The translations under genes were made by a program, and so were the position numbers. The notes under the pieces are model-generated. The model saw only the letters and a program-made list of their open reading frames with translations, ran no database searches and was not told the DNA's origin. Shown piece after piece: positions 27,676 through 41,099 of a stretch of DNA of 64,000 nt (positions are counted from its first letter, which is position 1; every line of letters begins with the position of its first letter). The DNA lies in NCBI RefSeq assembly GCF_001037495.1, contig NZ_KQ089823.1, forward strand, positions 62,001-126,000. Reading direction: 5' to 3'. Origin of the DNA: Citrobacter sp. MGH106 (GTDB taxonomy: Bacteria > Pseudomonadota > Gammaproteobacteria > Enterobacterales > Enterobacteriaceae).

Positions 27676-29394
27676 TTACTCAGCGTAATAATTCATTTTT
27701 AGCCGTTCGCCATTAATGGTGATATCCCGCCAGACCCTGGGGGCTGAATCCAGTTTATGATTCACCAGCGCCTGCAGAAGTTGGTCCTTATTAAATCCCT
27801 CCGGTAACTGAGCAACGGCGACCAGATCCCATTGTTCCCCTTTCATACCAATGACCAGACTTTCTCCCTCAGCAAATGCATACAGCACCTGTTCAGGCTT
27901 GCCATCAGCGTTGAGATCCTGATCAACGAGCACACATGCGTCCTGTTCAAAACAGGAGCTAATACGGTAGCTCTGCCCTTTGACAAACACCCAGAACGCC
28001 TCGTCTGGCTTCTTGCTGCCCGGCGCGATCATCACCTTTGGAGCTAGCTGTGTCGCGGTCAGAGTCTTAATCGGATCGCGCTCTCCCTGTAGAAGTGAGT
28101 TTAAGTCACGCCTGCGCTTACTATCCTTGTTGAACGCCTCATCATTGCGTAATGCCTCCAACGCTGCCCGTCCCGGTTTTCCGCTACGATCCAGCATATA
28201 CAGACTGACCTGATCCGGCGTATTTTTACCACTGTAGTAGCGTGCCATATGACTGTTGACGCTAATGCGCCATGCGTCGAGTACGGGCGACGTCAACAGA
28301 ATCAACAGCCCCAGGGCCAGTAATGAAACACCAAGGATAACCTTTCCCTGAATTTCAAGTGGGTTACGGCCACGACATAATATGCTCGCCAGATAGCCAA
28401 GCGACCAGGTCAGCAGCACAACGACAACCAGCACACCATGCAAGCGCTCAGGCGTCCAGCCATATTGGTGAATGCGCACCCATAGTGCCCAACCGGCAAT
28501 CAGCATATAAATGGGGGCGACAACGAGTGAGAATTTGATCAGATAGCGTAACGCGCCAGGATAGGGTAACGCCTCTTTTTGCGGCTCGCGCACAATGGCC
28601 ATCAACAGCAGGAGGATCAGCGTCAACGTGGACATCAAGCCAGCCGCCGACACCCGCTGTGAAATCGCCTCCAGCCCGGTGAAAGGCACGGTCAGCATAA
28701 ACATCAGCGCTAACAGCGCAACCAGCGGTAAAAGACCCGTAGCGATAAATGTCAGTAACTTTTGAACGGCAGCCACCAAACGCGACTGCGTACGTGCCAG
28801 AACTACCGCCAGTGCGGTAATCAAGCTAAATGCCACATAACCGAACCAATCGGTCTCAAAGAAAAGCGTCTTAAAGAAGGTAATATCGACGAGCTTAAAC
28901 ATCTCACTCCACAGCAGGAGCACCAGCCAGAACAAGCCGTTAGTGACAAAGACAATCAGCAGCGTCAGCGTGTTAAGCCAAAAGCAGGTATAAAACTGAG
29001 AATAGCGAGACTGATCGGTACGCGCGTGGAGTTGGTATTGAATCCAGGGCAGTGCCAGCATTGCCATGAGAAGTAAGCGCCAGCCGTAAACGAAAAAAAC
29101 GTCTTCCTGTCTCCACCGATTACTGCCCCCGACGTTCCATTTCAGCCAAACGCTCATCGCCAGCACAACAACGAAGATCAGTGCCATCCAGCACCACAGC
29201 GCACGCTGCCTGAAAGAAACGACAGTAAGCAGAAGTGCCGAAGTCAGCGCAACCGTTACGGGCATCCCATAGAACAGCCAGTCGCTGTTATGAGGTATGA
29301 GGTATGTCATCAGCAGATAACACAACACGCCTTGCAGCAGGCCGACTAACATCATGCCCCAACGAGTCGTAGGTGAAAGTTCAACACTATCCAT
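27676..29394 (-). CDS. yhgE: YhgE, polytopic membrane protein with C-terminal soluble domain (DUF4153)
   Basis: This 572-residue protein is close to the 574 of E. coli YhgE. The first ~370 residues contain about ten to twelve hydrophobic helices; from ARYYSGKN on, roughly the last 190 residues are soluble and include a region rich in charged residues (DEAFNKDSKRRRDLN) and a segment QDACVLVDQDLNADGKPEQVLYAF that looks like a small calcium-type or beta-propeller-like repeat (DxNxDG). Function is unknown; YhgE is described as an uncharacterised inner-membrane protein. It lies between hslO and pck, transcribed away from pck. Confidence 0.85.
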   Translation of the reverse strand: MDSVELSPTTRWGMMLVGLLQGVLCYLLMTYLIPHNSDWLFYGMPVTVALTSALLLTVVSFRQRALWCWMALIFVVVLAMSVWLKWNVGGSNRWRQEDVFFVYGWRLLLMAMLALPWIQYQLHARTDQSRYSQFYTCFWLNTLTLLIVFVTNGLFWLVLLLWSEMFKLVDITFFKTLFFETDWFGYVAFSLITALAVVLARTQSRLVAAVQKLLTFIATGLLPLVALLALMFMLTVPFTGLEAISQRVSAAGLMSTLTLILLLLMAIVREPQKEALPYPGALRYLIKFSLVVAPIYMLIAGWALWVRIHQYGWTPERLHGVLVVVVLLTWSLGYLASILCRGRNPLEIQGKVILGVSLLALGLLILLTSPVLDAWRISVNSHMARYYSGKNTPDQVSLYMLDRSGKPGRAALEALRNDEAFNKDSKRRRDLNSLLQGERDPIKTLTATQLAPKVMIAPGSKKPDEAFWVFVKGQSYRISSCFEQDACVLVDQDLNADGKPEQVLYAFAEGESLVIGMKGEQWDLVAVAQLPEGFNKDQLLQALVNHKLDSAPRVWRDITINGERLKMNYYAE

Positions 29395-29773
29395 ATCGTT
29401 ATCCTGACTGGAGAGAAAGGCTAATTATCGCATCATCTTCACAATTCGTTGCACCAACATGCCGCTTTCAGTCCACAACTGCGCGAAGTGAATCGATATT
29501 TCTCATGTTTTAGTTACGTTATTTTCTTACATGAATGCGATTACACTCACAACATTCCCGCCAAATACACTCTCCATTAACGTTTTAAGAACATTTTCCA
29601 CAACAAAAAAGGGTTTCCTGCCATAATATCCGCCTCTTTGTGACAGGAGTCGCAGCGTATTCGGTCGCCCGTGATTTTGCCCGGATACGTAAATCTATGA
29701 GCCTTGTCGCGGTTAGCAACCCCTAAAAAACCTTACTATTCCAGGTAATACATATTGGCTAAGGAGCAGTGAA
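29395..29773. promoter_or_regulatory. Divergent yhgE/pck regulatory region
   Basis: No gene is seen in these 379 bases. On the plus strand they hold the pck promoter region, including the CRP-like site at 29536-29551, and near the end a strong ribosome-binding site (TAAGGAGCAG) for pck. The yhgE promoter must be at the left end. Confidence 0.6.
29536..29551. promoter_or_regulatory. CRP-like site upstream of pck
   Basis: TGCGA-N6-TCACA matches the CRP consensus TGTGA-N6-TCACA with one mismatch. pck of E. coli is catabolite-repressed, so this fits. Confidence 0.6.
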
Positions 29774-31396
29774 ATGCGTGTGAACACCAGTTTAACCCCG
29801 CAAGATCTCAAGGCTTATGGTATCAATGACGTTCAGGATATCGTTTACAATCCAAGCTACGACCTGTTGTACCAGGAAGAACTTGATCCAAACCTGGAAG
29901 GTTACGAGCGTGGCGTATTAACTAACCTGGGCGCCGTTGCAGTTGATACCGGTATCTTTACCGGGCGTTCGCCGAAGGATAAGTACATTGTCCGCGACGA
30001 CACCACGCGTGACACGCTGTGGTGGTCCGACAAAGGTAAAGGCAAGAACGACAACAAACCGCTCTCCCAGGAAACCTGGCAGCATCTGAAAGGGTTAGTC
30101 ACCCAACAACTTTCTGGCAAGCGCCTGTTTATCGTTGATGCGTTCTGCGGTGCCAACGCAGATACCCGTCTTTCCGTGCGCTTCATTACCGAAGTCGCCT
30201 GGCAGGCGCATTTTGTCAAAAATATGTTCATCCGTCCGAGCGATGAAGAACTGGTTGATTTTAAACCTGATTTTATCGTAATGAACGGCGCAAAATGCAC
30301 CAACCCACAATGGAAAGAGCAGGGTCTGAACTCTGAAAACTTCGTTGCATTCAACCTGACTGAACGCATTCAGTTGATCGGTGGCACCTGGTACGGCGGC
30401 GAGATGAAGAAAGGTATGTTCTCCGTCATGAACTACCTGCTGCCGCTGAAGGGTATTGCATCCATGCACTGCTCTGCGAACGTAGGCGAAAAAGGTGATG
30501 TGGCGGTCTTCTTTGGCCTCTCAGGTACCGGTAAAACCACCCTGTCCACCGACCCGAAACGCCGCCTGATTGGCGACGATGAGCACGGTTGGGATGACGA
30601 TGGTGTATTTAACTTTGAAGGCGGCTGCTACGCGAAGACTATCAAGCTGTCTAAAGATGCCGAGCCGGAAATCTACAATGCAATCCGCCGTGATGCGCTG
30701 CTGGAAAACGTCACCGTTCGTGAAGACGGTTCTATCGATTTCGACGACGGTTCTAAAACCGAGAATACCCGTGTTTCCTACCCGATTTATCACATCGACA
30801 ATATCGTTAAGCCGGTGTCAAAAGCGGGCCATGCCACCAAGGTAATCTTCCTGACCGCCGATGCGTTTGGTGTTCTGCCGCCAGTCTCTCGCCTGACAGC
30901 AGATCAAACTCAGTACCACTTCCTCTCAGGCTTTACCGCTAAACTGGCCGGTACCGAGCGTGGTGTGACTGAACCGACCCCAACCTTCTCTGCCTGCTTC
31001 GGTGCGGCATTCCTGTCACTGCACCCAACCCAGTATGCAGAAGTTCTGGTGAAACGTATGCAGGCCGCAGGCGCACAGGCTTATCTGGTGAATACCGGCT
31101 GGAACGGCACCGGCAAGCGTATCTCAATTAAAGATACTCGCGCCATTATCGACGCCATTCTGAACGGTTCGCTGGATGATGCGGAAACGTTCAGTCTGCC
31201 GATGTTTGACCTGGCGATCCCAACGGAACTGCCGGGCGTGGATACGCGTATTCTCGATCCGCGTAATACCTACGCATCACCAGAGCAATGGCAGGAAAAA
31301 GCCAATGCATTGGCGAAACTGTTTATCGAAAACTTTGAGAAGTACACCGATACACCAGCTGGTGCAGCATTGGTTAGCGCAGGTCCGAAACTGTAA
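29774..31396 (+). CDS. pckA: Phosphoenolpyruvate carboxykinase (ATP)
   Basis: At 540 residues this has exactly the E. coli Pck length. It converts oxaloacetate and ATP to phosphoenolpyruvate, the first step of gluconeogenesis from C4 acids. The kinase-1a P-loop is [11 protein letters not shown] around residues 248-258 (Lys254), followed by the metal-binding [23 protein letters not shown] segment. It is monocistronic with a strong Shine-Dalgarno sequence and a terminator shared with envZ. Confidence 0.98.
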   Translation: MRVNTSLTPQDLKAYGINDVQDIVYNPSYDLLYQEELDPNLEGYERGVLTNLGAVAVDTGIFTGRSPKDKYIVRDDTTRDTLWWSDKGKGKNDNKPLSQETWQHLKGLVTQQLSGKRLFIVDAFCGANADTRLSVRFITEVAWQAHFVKNMFIRPSDEELVDFKPDFIVMNGAKCTNPQWKEQGLNSENFVAFNLTERIQLIGGTWYGGEMKKGMFSVMNYLLPLKGIASMHCSANVGEKGDVAVFFGLSGTGKTTLSTDPKRRLIGDDEHGWDDDGVFNFEGGCYAKTIKLSKDAEPEIYNAIRRDALLENVTVREDGSIDFDDGSKTENTRVSYPIYHIDNIVKPVSKAGHATKVIFLTADAFGVLPPVSRLTADQTQYHFLSGFTAKLAGTERGVTEPTPTFSACFGAAFLSLHPTQYAEVLVKRMQAAGAQAYLVNTGWNGTGKRISIKDTRAIIDAILNGSLDDAETFSLPMFDLAIPTELPGVDTRILDPRNTYASPEQWQEKANALAKLFIENFEKYTDTPAGAALVSAGPKL

Positions 31397-31405
31397 ATTG
31401 ACGTG

Positions 31406-31428
31406 CCGGAAGGTGGGTATCCTTCCGG
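31406..31428. repeat. 8-bp inverted repeat after pck
   Basis: CCGGAAGG (31406-31413) and CCTTCCGG (31421-31428) are a perfect stem with a 7-base loop, just after the pck stop and before the main terminator. It may stabilise the 3' end. Confidence 0.5.
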
Positions 31429-31448
31429 TCAACAGAAATGACCGAGAC

Positions 31449-31476
31449 AAAAAGGGAGGCATCGCGCCTCCCTTTT

Positions 31477-31478
<2 letters not shown>
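31449..31478. terminator. Bidirectional terminator between pck and envZ
   Basis: GGGAGGC (31454-31460) pairs with GCCTCCC (31466-31472), with A-run before and T-run after. It ends pck from the left and ompR-envZ from the right; the T-run overlaps the envZ stop codon (31477-31479). Confidence 0.9.
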
Positions 31479-33545
<2,067 letters not shown>

Positions 33546-33773
33546 TGTTTTATACTCCCAAAGGTTCGCAACAATTGTAAGTGTGTATTCTTAAGAAAGC
33601 TTACGAGAGTAACCAGTGAATTCTGGTATGAATTCCAGGCTAAATTGTTACAAAGCATATTAAACAGCAGCTTAAGTATACAATGTTTCTCGCAATACAT
33701 TATTTATTCTGTTGATATGCTCACGTAATACTAATTGTGCGCATCATCACAGAGTCGAAGGTAAAACAATAAG

Positions 33774-34247
33774 ATGAAAACGCCCCTGATAACCCGTGAA
33801 GGGTATGAAAAACTCAAACAAGAGCTGAATTATCTCTGGCGTGAAGAGCGCCCGGAAGTCACCAAAAAAGTCACCTGGGCCGCAAGTCTGGGCGACCGCA
33901 GCGAAAATGCTGACTACCAGTATAATAAAAAGCGCCTGCGAGAGATCGACAGGCGTGTCCGTTATTTGACGAAGTGCATGGAGAATCTGAAAATAGTCGA
34001 TTACTCCCCACAGCAGGAGGGCAAAGTATTCTTTGGCGCGTGGGTTGAGATTGAAAATGATGATGGCGATACCCGCAAATTCCGCATTGTCGGATACGAT
34101 GAAATTTTTGGTCGTAAGGATTACATCTCTATCGACTCACCGATGGCGCGAGCACTGCTGAAAAAAGAGGTGGGCGATCTCGCGGTGGTGAACACACCTG
34201 CCGGGGAAGCCAGCTGGTACGTTAACGAGATTGAATACGTTAAATAA
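33774..34247 (+). CDS. greB: Transcript cleavage factor GreB
   Basis: This 157-residue protein has the GreA/GreB layout: an N-terminal antiparallel coiled coil (about 1-75) with the acidic tip [12 protein letters not shown] that reaches the RNA polymerase active site, and a C-terminal FKBP-like domain. GreB rescues backtracked polymerase by stimulating cleavage of the nascent RNA. The ribosome-binding site is weak (AAGG about 12 bases upstream). It is divergent from ompR and followed by yhgF after about 100 bases. Confidence 0.96.
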   Translation: MKTPLITREGYEKLKQELNYLWREERPEVTKKVTWAASLGDRSENADYQYNKKRLREIDRRVRYLTKCMENLKIVDYSPQQEGKVFFGAWVEIENDDGDTRKFRIVGYDEIFGRKDYISIDSPMARALLKKEVGDLAVVNTPAGEASWYVNEIEYVK

Positions 34248-34348
34248 GCCTGGAACATTCCGAGAGAATCGGTTCTCGGCTGGCATTTTGGCGTGTCAGT
34301 CCGTATAACTATCCCCTGATTTTTGATCCTAAAGATGAAACTAAATCC

Positions 34349-36688
34349 ATGATGAATGATTCGTTCTGCCGCATTATCGCGGGTGAAATTCAGGCTCGCG
34401 CCGAACAGGTAGAAGCTGCCGTTCGCCTGCTTGACGAAGGGAACACCGTGCCGTTTATCGCACGTTATCGTAAGGAAATCACCGGCGGTCTGGATGACAC
34501 GCAGTTGCGTAACCTGGAAAGCCGTCTGGGTTATTTACGTGAACTGGAAGACCGCCGTCAGGCCATTCTCAAATCTATCAGCGAGCAAGGCAAACTGACC
34601 GACGACCTGGCGAAAGCGATCAACGGCACGTTAAGTAAGACCGAACTCGAAGACCTCTATCTGCCGTACAAACCAAAACGCCGCACCCGCGGACAAATCG
34701 CCATTGAAGCCGGACTTGAGCCGTTGGCTGATCTGCTGTGGAACGAACCTTCCCACGATCCAGAAACCACAGCGGCACAATACATCAACGCCGACAACGG
34801 CGTAGCGGATACTAAAGCCGCACTCGACGGCGCACGTTACATCCTGATGGAACGTTTTGCTGAAGACGCTGCGCTGCTGGCAAAAGTGCGTGATTACCTG
34901 TGGAAGAATGCGCATCTGGTTTCCACCGTAGTGAGCGGTAAAGAAGAGGAAGGCGCAAAATTCCGTGATTACTTCGATCACCATGAACCGATTTCCAGCG
35001 TCCCTTCTCACCGCGCACTGGCAATGTTCCGTGGCCGTAACGAAGGCGTGCTACAGCTTTCATTGAATGCCGATCCGCAATTCGATGAGCCGCCAAAAGA
35101 GAGTCACGGTGAGCAGATAATTCAGGATCACCTTGGCCTGCGACTGAACAACGCACCAGCAGACAGCTGGCGAAAAGGCGTCGTCAGTTGGACATGGCGC
35201 ATCAAAGTGCTGATGCATCTTGAGACTGAACTTATGGGGACCGTGCGCGAGCGTGCGGAAGATGAGGCGATTAACGTCTTTGCCCGAAACCTGCACGATC
35301 TGTTGATGGCTGCTCCGGCAGGCCTGCGTGCTACGATGGGTCTCGATCCCGGCCTGCGTACCGGCGTTAAGGTTGCGGTCGTCGACGGCACCGGCAAACT
35401 GGTTGCTACCGACACCATTTATCCACATACCGGTCAGGCAGCCAAAGCCGCCGTTGCCGTTGCTGCGCTGTGTGAAAAATACAACGTTGAACTGGTAGCG
35501 ATTGGTAACGGCACCGCGTCCCGCGAAACCGAACGCTTCTTCCTGGATGTGCAAAAACAGTTCCCGAAAGTCACCGCGCAAAAAGTGATCGTCAGCGAAG
35601 CCGGGGCATCGGTCTACTCCGCTTCCGAACTGGCCGCACAGGAGTTTCCTGATCTCGACGTCTCACTGCGCGGTGCGGTCTCTATCGCCCGTCGTCTGCA
35701 GGATCCACTGGCTGAGTTGGTGAAAATCGATCCGAAATCGATCGGTGTCGGTCAGTATCAACACGACGTTAGCCAGACACAGCTTGCCCGTAAGCTGGAT
35801 GCGGTGGTGGAAGACTGCGTAAACGCCGTCGGCGTAGACCTGAACACCGCCTCCGTCCCGCTGTTAACGCGTGTCGCGGGCCTGACCCGGATGATGGCGC
35901 AAAATATTGTTGCCTGGCGTGATGAGAACGGTCAGTTCCAGAATCGTCAGCAGCTACTAAAAGTCAGCCGACTGGGGCCAAAAGCGTTTGAACAGTGTGC
36001 GGGCTTTCTGCGCATCAACCACGGCGATAACCCGCTGGATGCCTCGACCGTGCACCCGGAAGCCTATCCGATCGTAGAACGTATTCTGGCTGCGACCGAG
36101 CAGTCACTGCGTGACCTGATGGGCAACAGCAATGAACTGCGTAACCTGAAGGCATCTGACTTTACCGACGAACGTTTCGGGGTGCCGACCGTCACCGACA
36201 TCATCAAAGAGCTGGAAAAACCGGGCCGAGATCCGCGTCCGGAGTTCAAAACCGCACAGTTTGCTGATGGCGTGGAAACCATGAATGACCTGCTGCCAGG
36301 AATGATTCTGGAAGGCGCAGTCACCAACGTCACTAACTTCGGTGCGTTTGTTGATATCGGCGTTCACCAGGACGGTCTGGTACATATCTCCTCTCTGTCG
36401 AATAAGTTCGTCGAAGATCCACACACCGTGGTGAAAGCGGGAGACATTGTGAAGGTGAAAGTGCTGGAAGTGGATCTACCACGCAAGCGTATCGCCCTGA
36501 CCATGCGTCTGGACGAACAGCCAGGTGAAACCAACGCCCGTCGCGGCGGCGGTAGCAACGATCGCGCTCAGGGCAATCGCCCGACAGCGGCAGCTAAAGC
36601 GGCAAAACCGCGCGGGCGTGATACACAGCCTGCCGGCAACAGCGCCATGATGGATGCCCTGGCGGCGGCGATGGGTAAGAAACGCTGA
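34349..36688 (+). CDS. yhgF: Tex-family RNA-binding protein YhgF
   Basis: This 779-residue protein is slightly longer than the 773 of E. coli YhgF because of its low-complexity tail. Domains in order are an N-terminal helical Tex region, a YqgF/RuvC-like nuclease-fold domain (about 325-455; [17 protein letters not shown]), a helix-hairpin-helix pair ([12 protein letters not shown] and [13 protein letters not shown]) and an S1 RNA-binding domain (about 650-720; [21 protein letters not shown]). The Ala/Gly/Arg/Pro tail (about 725-765) is disordered. Tex proteins interact with transcription and RNA; the exact role in enterics is not settled. Confidence 0.93.
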   Translation: MMNDSFCRIIAGEIQARAEQVEAAVRLLDEGNTVPFIARYRKEITGGLDDTQLRNLESRLGYLRELEDRRQAILKSISEQGKLTDDLAKAINGTLSKTELEDLYLPYKPKRRTRGQIAIEAGLEPLADLLWNEPSHDPETTAAQYINADNGVADTKAALDGARYILMERFAEDAALLAKVRDYLWKNAHLVSTVVSGKEEEGAKFRDYFDHHEPISSVPSHRALAMFRGRNEGVLQLSLNADPQFDEPPKESHGEQIIQDHLGLRLNNAPADSWRKGVVSWTWRIKVLMHLETELMGTVRERAEDEAINVFARNLHDLLMAAPAGLRATMGLDPGLRTGVKVAVVDGTGKLVATDTIYPHTGQAAKAAVAVAALCEKYNVELVAIGNGTASRETERFFLDVQKQFPKVTAQKVIVSEAGASVYSASELAAQEFPDLDVSLRGAVSIARRLQDPLAELVKIDPKSIGVGQYQHDVSQTQLARKLDAVVEDCVNAVGVDLNTASVPLLTRVAGLTRMMAQNIVAWRDENGQFQNRQQLLKVSRLGPKAFEQCAGFLRINHGDNPLDASTVHPEAYPIVERILAATEQSLRDLMGNSNELRNLKASDFTDERFGVPTVTDIIKELEKPGRDPRPEFKTAQFADGVETMNDLLPGMILEGAVTNVTNFGAFVDIGVHQDGLVHISSLSNKFVEDPHTVVKAGDIVKVKVLEVDLPRKRIALTMRLDEQPGETNARRGGGSNDRAQGNRPTAAAKAAKPRGRDTQPAGNSAMMDALAAAMGKKR

Positions 36689-36694
36689 CAGAAT

Positions 36695-36721
36695 GCCGGG
36701 GGGCACTTGTGCTCCTCCGGC
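36695..36721 (+). terminator. Hairpin after yhgF
   Basis: GCCGGGGGGCAC (36695-36706) pairs with GTGCTCCTCCGGC (36709-36721) with one bulge. There is no strong T-tract, so termination here is only possible. Confidence 0.4.
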
Positions 36722-36890
36722 TATATCATTTCGATTAACAATTAAATAATACAAATTGAAGCGGTTATTTAATTAGCCGAGGACTAACCGCACAATTAAT
36801 TTTCACATCGTTAACAGATGAAACCTTAATTAAACATTAAAAAATCAATAATTGCCGAATTAAATTAACGGTCTCAAACCAGATTAAATG

Positions 36891-36904
36891 TTGAGGCATA
36901 TCAA
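36891..36904. promoter_or_regulatory. FNR-type site upstream of feoA
   Basis: TTGAG-N4-ATCAA matches the FNR consensus TTGAT-N4-ATCAA with one mismatch. The E. coli feo operon is known to be activated by FNR. Confidence 0.65.
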
Positions 36905-36961
36905 AATTGACTCAAATTATTATCCAATTCTACATTCCGTCACACTTATTCTATTGATGAT

Positions 36962-36980
36962 AAAAACCATTCTCATTATC
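36962..36980. promoter_or_regulatory. Fur-type site upstream of feoA
   Basis: On the minus strand this 19-mer reads GATAATGAGAATGGTTTTT and matches the classical Fur box at 14 of 19 positions, with its first eight bases exact. It lies about 110 bases before the feoA start. Confidence 0.65.
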
Positions 36981-37085
36981 ATTGCATTGTTGATTATTTA
37001 CTCTTTCCTCCGTTAGCTAATCATCTGGTCTCATGCCGCCCTGCAGCCCCATGAGGTAATCATCCAGTTAGCGAGATATAAGTAG

Positions 37086-37319
<234 letters not shown>

Positions 37320-37337
37320 TACAGTGAGTCAATAAAA

Positions 37338-39656
37338 ATGAAAAAACTAACCATTGGTTTAATTGGTAATCCTAATTCCGGCAAGACAACTTTATTCAAT
37401 CAGCTCACCGGCGCGCGTCAGCGTGTAGGCAACTGGGCTGGAGTCACCGTTGAGCGTAAAGAAGGTCATTTTGCGACGACGGACCATCAGGTCACACTGG
37501 TGGATTTACCAGGTACGTATTCACTGACAACGATCTCATCCCAGACCTCCCTCGATGAGCAAATTGCCTGTCACTATATTTTAAGCGGCGACGCCGACTT
37601 GCTTATCAACGTCGTCGATGCCTCAAACCTTGAGCGCAACCTCTACCTGACGCTGCAACTGCTCGAACTGGGTATCCCCTGTATCGTCGCGCTTAACATG
37701 CTGGACATTGCTGAGAAGCAGCAAATCCGTATTGATATCGACGCGCTTTCCGCCCGTCTTGGCTGCCCAGTGGTTCCACTGGTTTCTACGCGTGGACGTG
37801 GGATTGAAGCGCTGAAGCTGGCGATCGATCGTTATAAAGAGAACGACGCCGTCGAGTTGGTCCATTATGCTCAGCCACTGCTACGTGAAGCAGATTCTCT
37901 GGCTGACGCAATGACCGAAGAGATGCCGCTACAACAACGTCGCTGGCTTGGCCTGCAAATGCTGGAAGGCGATATCTACAGCCGCGCCTACGCGGGCGAT
38001 GCTGCGCAAAATCTGGATGGTGCAATTGCCCGTCTGAGTGAAACGATGGACGATCCCGCGCTGCACATTGCCGATGCGCGATACCAGTGCATTGCCGCGA
38101 TCTGCGATACCGTCAGCAACACGCTAACCGCCGAGCCAAGCCGCTTCACCACCGCTGTCGATAAAATCGTCCTCAACCGCTTCCTCGGTCTGCCAATTTT
38201 CCTGTTCGTGATGTACCTGATGTTCCTGCTCGCCATTAACATCGGTGGCGCGCTGCAGCCGTTATTTGACGTCGGTTCAGTGGCACTCTTTATCCATGGT
38301 ATTCAATGGATTGGTTACACGCTGCACTTCCCGGACTGGCTGACCATCTTCCTGGCGCAGGGTCTTGGCGGCGGGATTAACACCGTTCTGCCACTGGTCC
38401 CTCAAATCGGTATGATGTACCTGTTCCTCTCCTTCCTCGAAGACTCCGGCTACATGGCGCGAGCCGCGTTTGTAATGGACCGTCTGATGCAGGCGCTGGG
38501 GCTACCGGGTAAATCGTTTGTCCCGCTGATTGTTGGTTTCGGCTGTAACGTACCGTCGGTGATGGGCGCACGTACACTGGATGCGCCGCGTGAACGTCTG
38601 ATGACCATCATGATGGCACCGTTTATGTCCTGCGGTGCACGTCTGGCGATTTTCGCTGTGTTTGCAGCGGCATTCTTTGGTCAGAACGGTGCGCTGGCGG
38701 TCTTCTCGCTATATGTATTAGGTATCGTCATGGCAGTGCTGACTGGCCTGATGCTCAAGCACACCATCATGCGTGGCGAAGCAACGCCGTTCGTGATGGA
38801 ACTGCCGGTTTATCACGTCCCGCATATTAAAAGCCTGATCATCCAGACCTGGCAGCGCCTGAAAGGCTTCGTCCTCCGTGCCGGTAAAGTCATTATCATT
38901 GTCAGTATTTTCCTTAGCGCGTTTAACAGTTTCTCCCTGAGCGGGAAAATCGTCGATAACATCAACGACTCAGCTCTTGCTTCCGTCAGCCGCGTTATTA
39001 CCCCGGTCTTTAAACCGATTGGCGTACACGAAGATAACTGGCAGGCCACCGTGGGTCTGTTCACCGGTGCGATGGCCAAAGAAGTGGTTGTCGGTACACT
39101 GAATACACTCTATACCGCTGAAAATATTCAGGAAGAAGAGTTCAACCCGGCAGATTTCCACCTCGGTGATGAGTTAGTCGGCGCACTGGATGAAACCTGG
39201 CAAAGCCTGAAAGATACCTTCAGCCTGAGCGTCCTGGCTAACCCTATCGAAGCCAGTAAAGGTGACGGTGAGATGGCAACTGGCGCCATGGGCGTGATGG
39301 GCGAAAAATTTGGCAGCGCCGCAGCCGCTTACAGCTACCTGATTTTCGTACTGCTGTATGTTCCGTGCATTTCAGTTATGGGGGCTATCGCGCGTGAATC
39401 CAGCCGTGGCTGGATGGGCTTCTCCGTTCTGTGGGGCCTGAATATCGCCTACTCACTGTCGACGCTGTTCTATCAGGCAGTCAGCTACAGTCAGCACCCG
39501 ACCTACAGTCTGGTCTGCATTTTAGCCGTCATCCTGTTTAACATCGTATTGCTGGGTCTGCTACGCCGCGCCCGTAGCCGTGTGGATATTGCGCTGCTGG
39601 CAACCAACAAAACGGTAAGCTCGTGCTGTGCCAGCACGACTGGCGATTGCCACTAA
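37338..39656 (+). CDS. feoB: FeoB, ferrous iron transporter
   Basis: This 772-residue protein combines an N-terminal G domain (G1 GNPNSGKTT at 10-18, switch I region, G3 DLPGTYS, G4 NMLD, G5 VSTRGRG) with a GDI helical domain and a C-terminal membrane domain of many helices that carries the Gate motifs ([13 protein letters not shown] and the later [10 protein letters not shown]). It moves Fe2+ across the inner membrane, mainly in anoxic conditions. It is followed by feoC after 11 bases. Confidence 0.97.
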   Translation: MKKLTIGLIGNPNSGKTTLFNQLTGARQRVGNWAGVTVERKEGHFATTDHQVTLVDLPGTYSLTTISSQTSLDEQIACHYILSGDADLLINVVDASNLERNLYLTLQLLELGIPCIVALNMLDIAEKQQIRIDIDALSARLGCPVVPLVSTRGRGIEALKLAIDRYKENDAVELVHYAQPLLREADSLADAMTEEMPLQQRRWLGLQMLEGDIYSRAYAGDAAQNLDGAIARLSETMDDPALHIADARYQCIAAICDTVSNTLTAEPSRFTTAVDKIVLNRFLGLPIFLFVMYLMFLLAINIGGALQPLFDVGSVALFIHGIQWIGYTLHFPDWLTIFLAQGLGGGINTVLPLVPQIGMMYLFLSFLEDSGYMARAAFVMDRLMQALGLPGKSFVPLIVGFGCNVPSVMGARTLDAPRERLMTIMMAPFMSCGARLAIFAVFAAAFFGQNGALAVFSLYVLGIVMAVLTGLMLKHTIMRGEATPFVMELPVYHVPHIKSLIIQTWQRLKGFVLRAGKVIIIVSIFLSAFNSFSLSGKIVDNINDSALASVSRVITPVFKPIGVHEDNWQATVGLFTGAMAKEVVVGTLNTLYTAENIQEEEFNPADFHLGDELVGALDETWQSLKDTFSLSVLANPIEASKGDGEMATGAMGVMGEKFGSAAAAYSYLIFVLLYVPCISVMGAIARESSRGWMGFSVLWGLNIAYSLSTLFYQAVSYSQHPTYSLVCILAVILFNIVLLGLLRRARSRVDIALLATNKTVSSCCASTTGDCH

Positions 39657-39667
39657 GGTTGTGGATC

Positions 39668-39904
39668 ATGGCATCGCTTATACAGGTTCGTGATTTACTG
39701 GCTCTGCGGGGACGTATGGAGGCTAAGCAAATTAGCCACACGCTGCATACCCCGCAGCCAATGATTGACGCCATGCTGAATCAGTTAGAGAAAATGGGCA
39801 AAGCGAAGCGAATTCAGGAAGATGCCGAGGGGTGTCTTTCCGGAAGCTGCAAAAGCTGCCCGGAAGGCAAAGCCTGCCTGCGCGAATGGTGGGCTTTGCG
39901 TTAA
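39668..39904 (+). CDS. feoC: FeoC, winged-helix protein with cysteine cluster
   Basis: From the ATG at 39668 the product has 78 residues, as in E. coli; an in-frame ATG at 39623 lies inside feoB. It is a small winged-helix protein with four cysteines (C56, C61, C64, C70 in [16 protein letters not shown]) that bind an oxygen-sensitive iron-sulfur cluster in the family. It is thought to bind FeoB and shield it from proteolysis; DNA-binding is proposed but unproven. Confidence 0.93.
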   Translation: MASLIQVRDLLALRGRMEAKQISHTLHTPQPMIDAMLNQLEKMGKAKRIQEDAEGCLSGSCKSCPEGKACLREWWALR

Positions 39905-39918
39905 ACGTAATGCTATTT

Positions 39919-39948
39919 GCCGGATGACGCTACGTTTGTCCGGCCTAC
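39919..39948. repeat. REP element after feoC
   Basis: GCCGGATGACGC...TTGTCCGGCCTAC is a single enteric REP palindrome in the feoC-rpnA gap. Confidence 0.8.
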
Positions 39949-40129
39949 AAACGGCACCTAATATCCATGCTGTCCGGGATTTTGCGAAACGAATTCCATA
40001 GGAATGTCACTCTTTCAGCAAAACAGATTTATCCTCCAACCCTCTGCACATCGTTAACATTACGGGGATGCTTCCCTTTTCTACGGCAAGTAGAGTCTCA
40101 TCATCTTGTTCTTCAGGTGACGGACCGCC

Positions 40130-41056
40130 ATGAATACTGACGCTACAGCTACGCCGCATGACGCAATTTTCAAGACTTTTATGGGCCATCCAGCTACCGC
40201 TCGCGACTTTCTTCAACTTCATCTTCCAGACTCTTTACGTATTCTTTGTGACCTAAAGACACTGAAACTGGAACCGGGCAGTTTTATTGAGGACGATTTG
40301 CGTGCGCACTATTGCGATGTGTTGTGGTCACTAAAAACTCGTGAAGGCGATGGCTACATCTACACGGTTATTGAACATCAGAGCACCGCGGATGCACATA
40401 TGGCGTTTCGTCTTATGCGTTATGCTATTGCAGTCATGCAGCGACATCTGGATGCGGGCCACAAAAAGCTGCCACTGGTGATCCCCATGCTTTTTTATCA
40501 CGGCACCGTCAGCCCATATCCCTACTCCTTGTGCTGGCTGGATAAATTTGACGATCCGGAGACAGCCAGACAACTTTATGCGAACACTTTTCCATTAATA
40601 GATATCACGGTAATGGCTGATGACGAGATCATGCAGCATCGCCGTATAGCACTACTGGAGCTGATTCAAAAACATATCCGGAAACGAGATTTGATGGGAT
40701 TAGTGGAAAAACTGGTCGTCCTGCTTGTTAAAGGAAACGCTAATGACAACCAGTTGAAAGCCCTGTTTAATTACATGATTCAGGCTGGCGACACAGCGCA
40801 TTTCAAAGAATTTATGGACGAAGTAACCGGACGCCTACCTCAACACAAGGAGAGACTGATGACTATCGCAGAGAGATTACGCCAGGAAGGGCATATGAAT
40901 GGGTTACAGGAAGGGTTACAGGAGGGCTTACAACAAGGTAAACGAGACGAAGCACGACGCATTGCTGCCACCATGTTAGCCGACGGTATCGACAGACTGA
41001 CCATTCTCAGAATCACTGGCCTTTCTGCTGAGGAGTTAATGGCAAAAAGGCATTAA
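40130..41056 (+). CDS. rpnA: RpnA-type recombination-promoting nuclease
   Basis: This 308-residue protein of the Rpn (YhgA-like, PD-(D/E)XK) family is longer than the 292 of E. coli RpnA. The N-terminal half has the typical [18 protein letters not shown] opening and the nuclease core around Asp ([10 protein letters not shown]) and IEHQS (E-x-Q variant of the E-x-K motif). The C-terminal tail carries [13 protein letters not shown], encoded by 12-base tandem repeats. In E. coli, RpnA is a calcium-stimulated, RecA-independent DNA endonuclease. Its job in the cell is not settled. It is preceded by a REP element and followed by a REP-like hairpin, so it behaves as an accessory gene. Confidence 0.88.
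   Translation: MNTDATATPHDAIFKTFMGHPATARDFLQLHLPDSLRILCDLKTLKLEPGSFIEDDLRAHYCDVLWSLKTREGDGYIYTVIEHQSTADAHMAFRLMRYAIAVMQRHLDAGHKKLPLVIPMLFYHGTVSPYPYSLCWLDKFDDPETARQLYANTFPLIDITVMADDEIMQHRRIALLELIQKHIRKRDLMGLVEKLVVLLVKGNANDNQLKALFNYMIQAGDTAHFKEFMDEVTGRLPQHKERLMTIAERLRQEGHMNGLQEGLQEGLQQGKRDEARRIAATMLADGIDRLTILRITGLSAEELMAKRH
40901..40936 (+). repeat. Three tandem 12-base repeats within rpnA
   Basis: GGGTTACAGGAA, GGGTTACAGGAG and GGCTTACAACAA run head to tail (40901-40912, 40913-40924, 40925-40936) and encode the peptide repeat [12 protein letters not shown]. Copy number could vary in frame. Confidence 0.85.
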
Positions 41057-41061
41057 TGTCG

Positions 41062-41087
41062 GCCCGGTAAGCATCGCGTCACCGGGC
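41062..41087. repeat. REP-like hairpin between convergent rpnA and bioH
   Basis: GCCCGGT (41062-41068) and ACCGGGC (41081-41087) flank a 12-base loop. The same GCCCGGT/ACCGGGC type recurs at 52795-52821 and 56641-56667. Confidence 0.7.
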
Positions 41088-41099
41088 AAGTCAAAGGCG

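Noticed and set aside
33546..33773. IHF sites in the ompR/greB gap
   Set aside because: AT-rich stretches are present, but no segment matched the IHF consensus well enough to assign.
36695..36721. yhgF hairpin as a strong intrinsic terminator
   Set aside because: No T-tract follows on either strand; kept only as a weak candidate.
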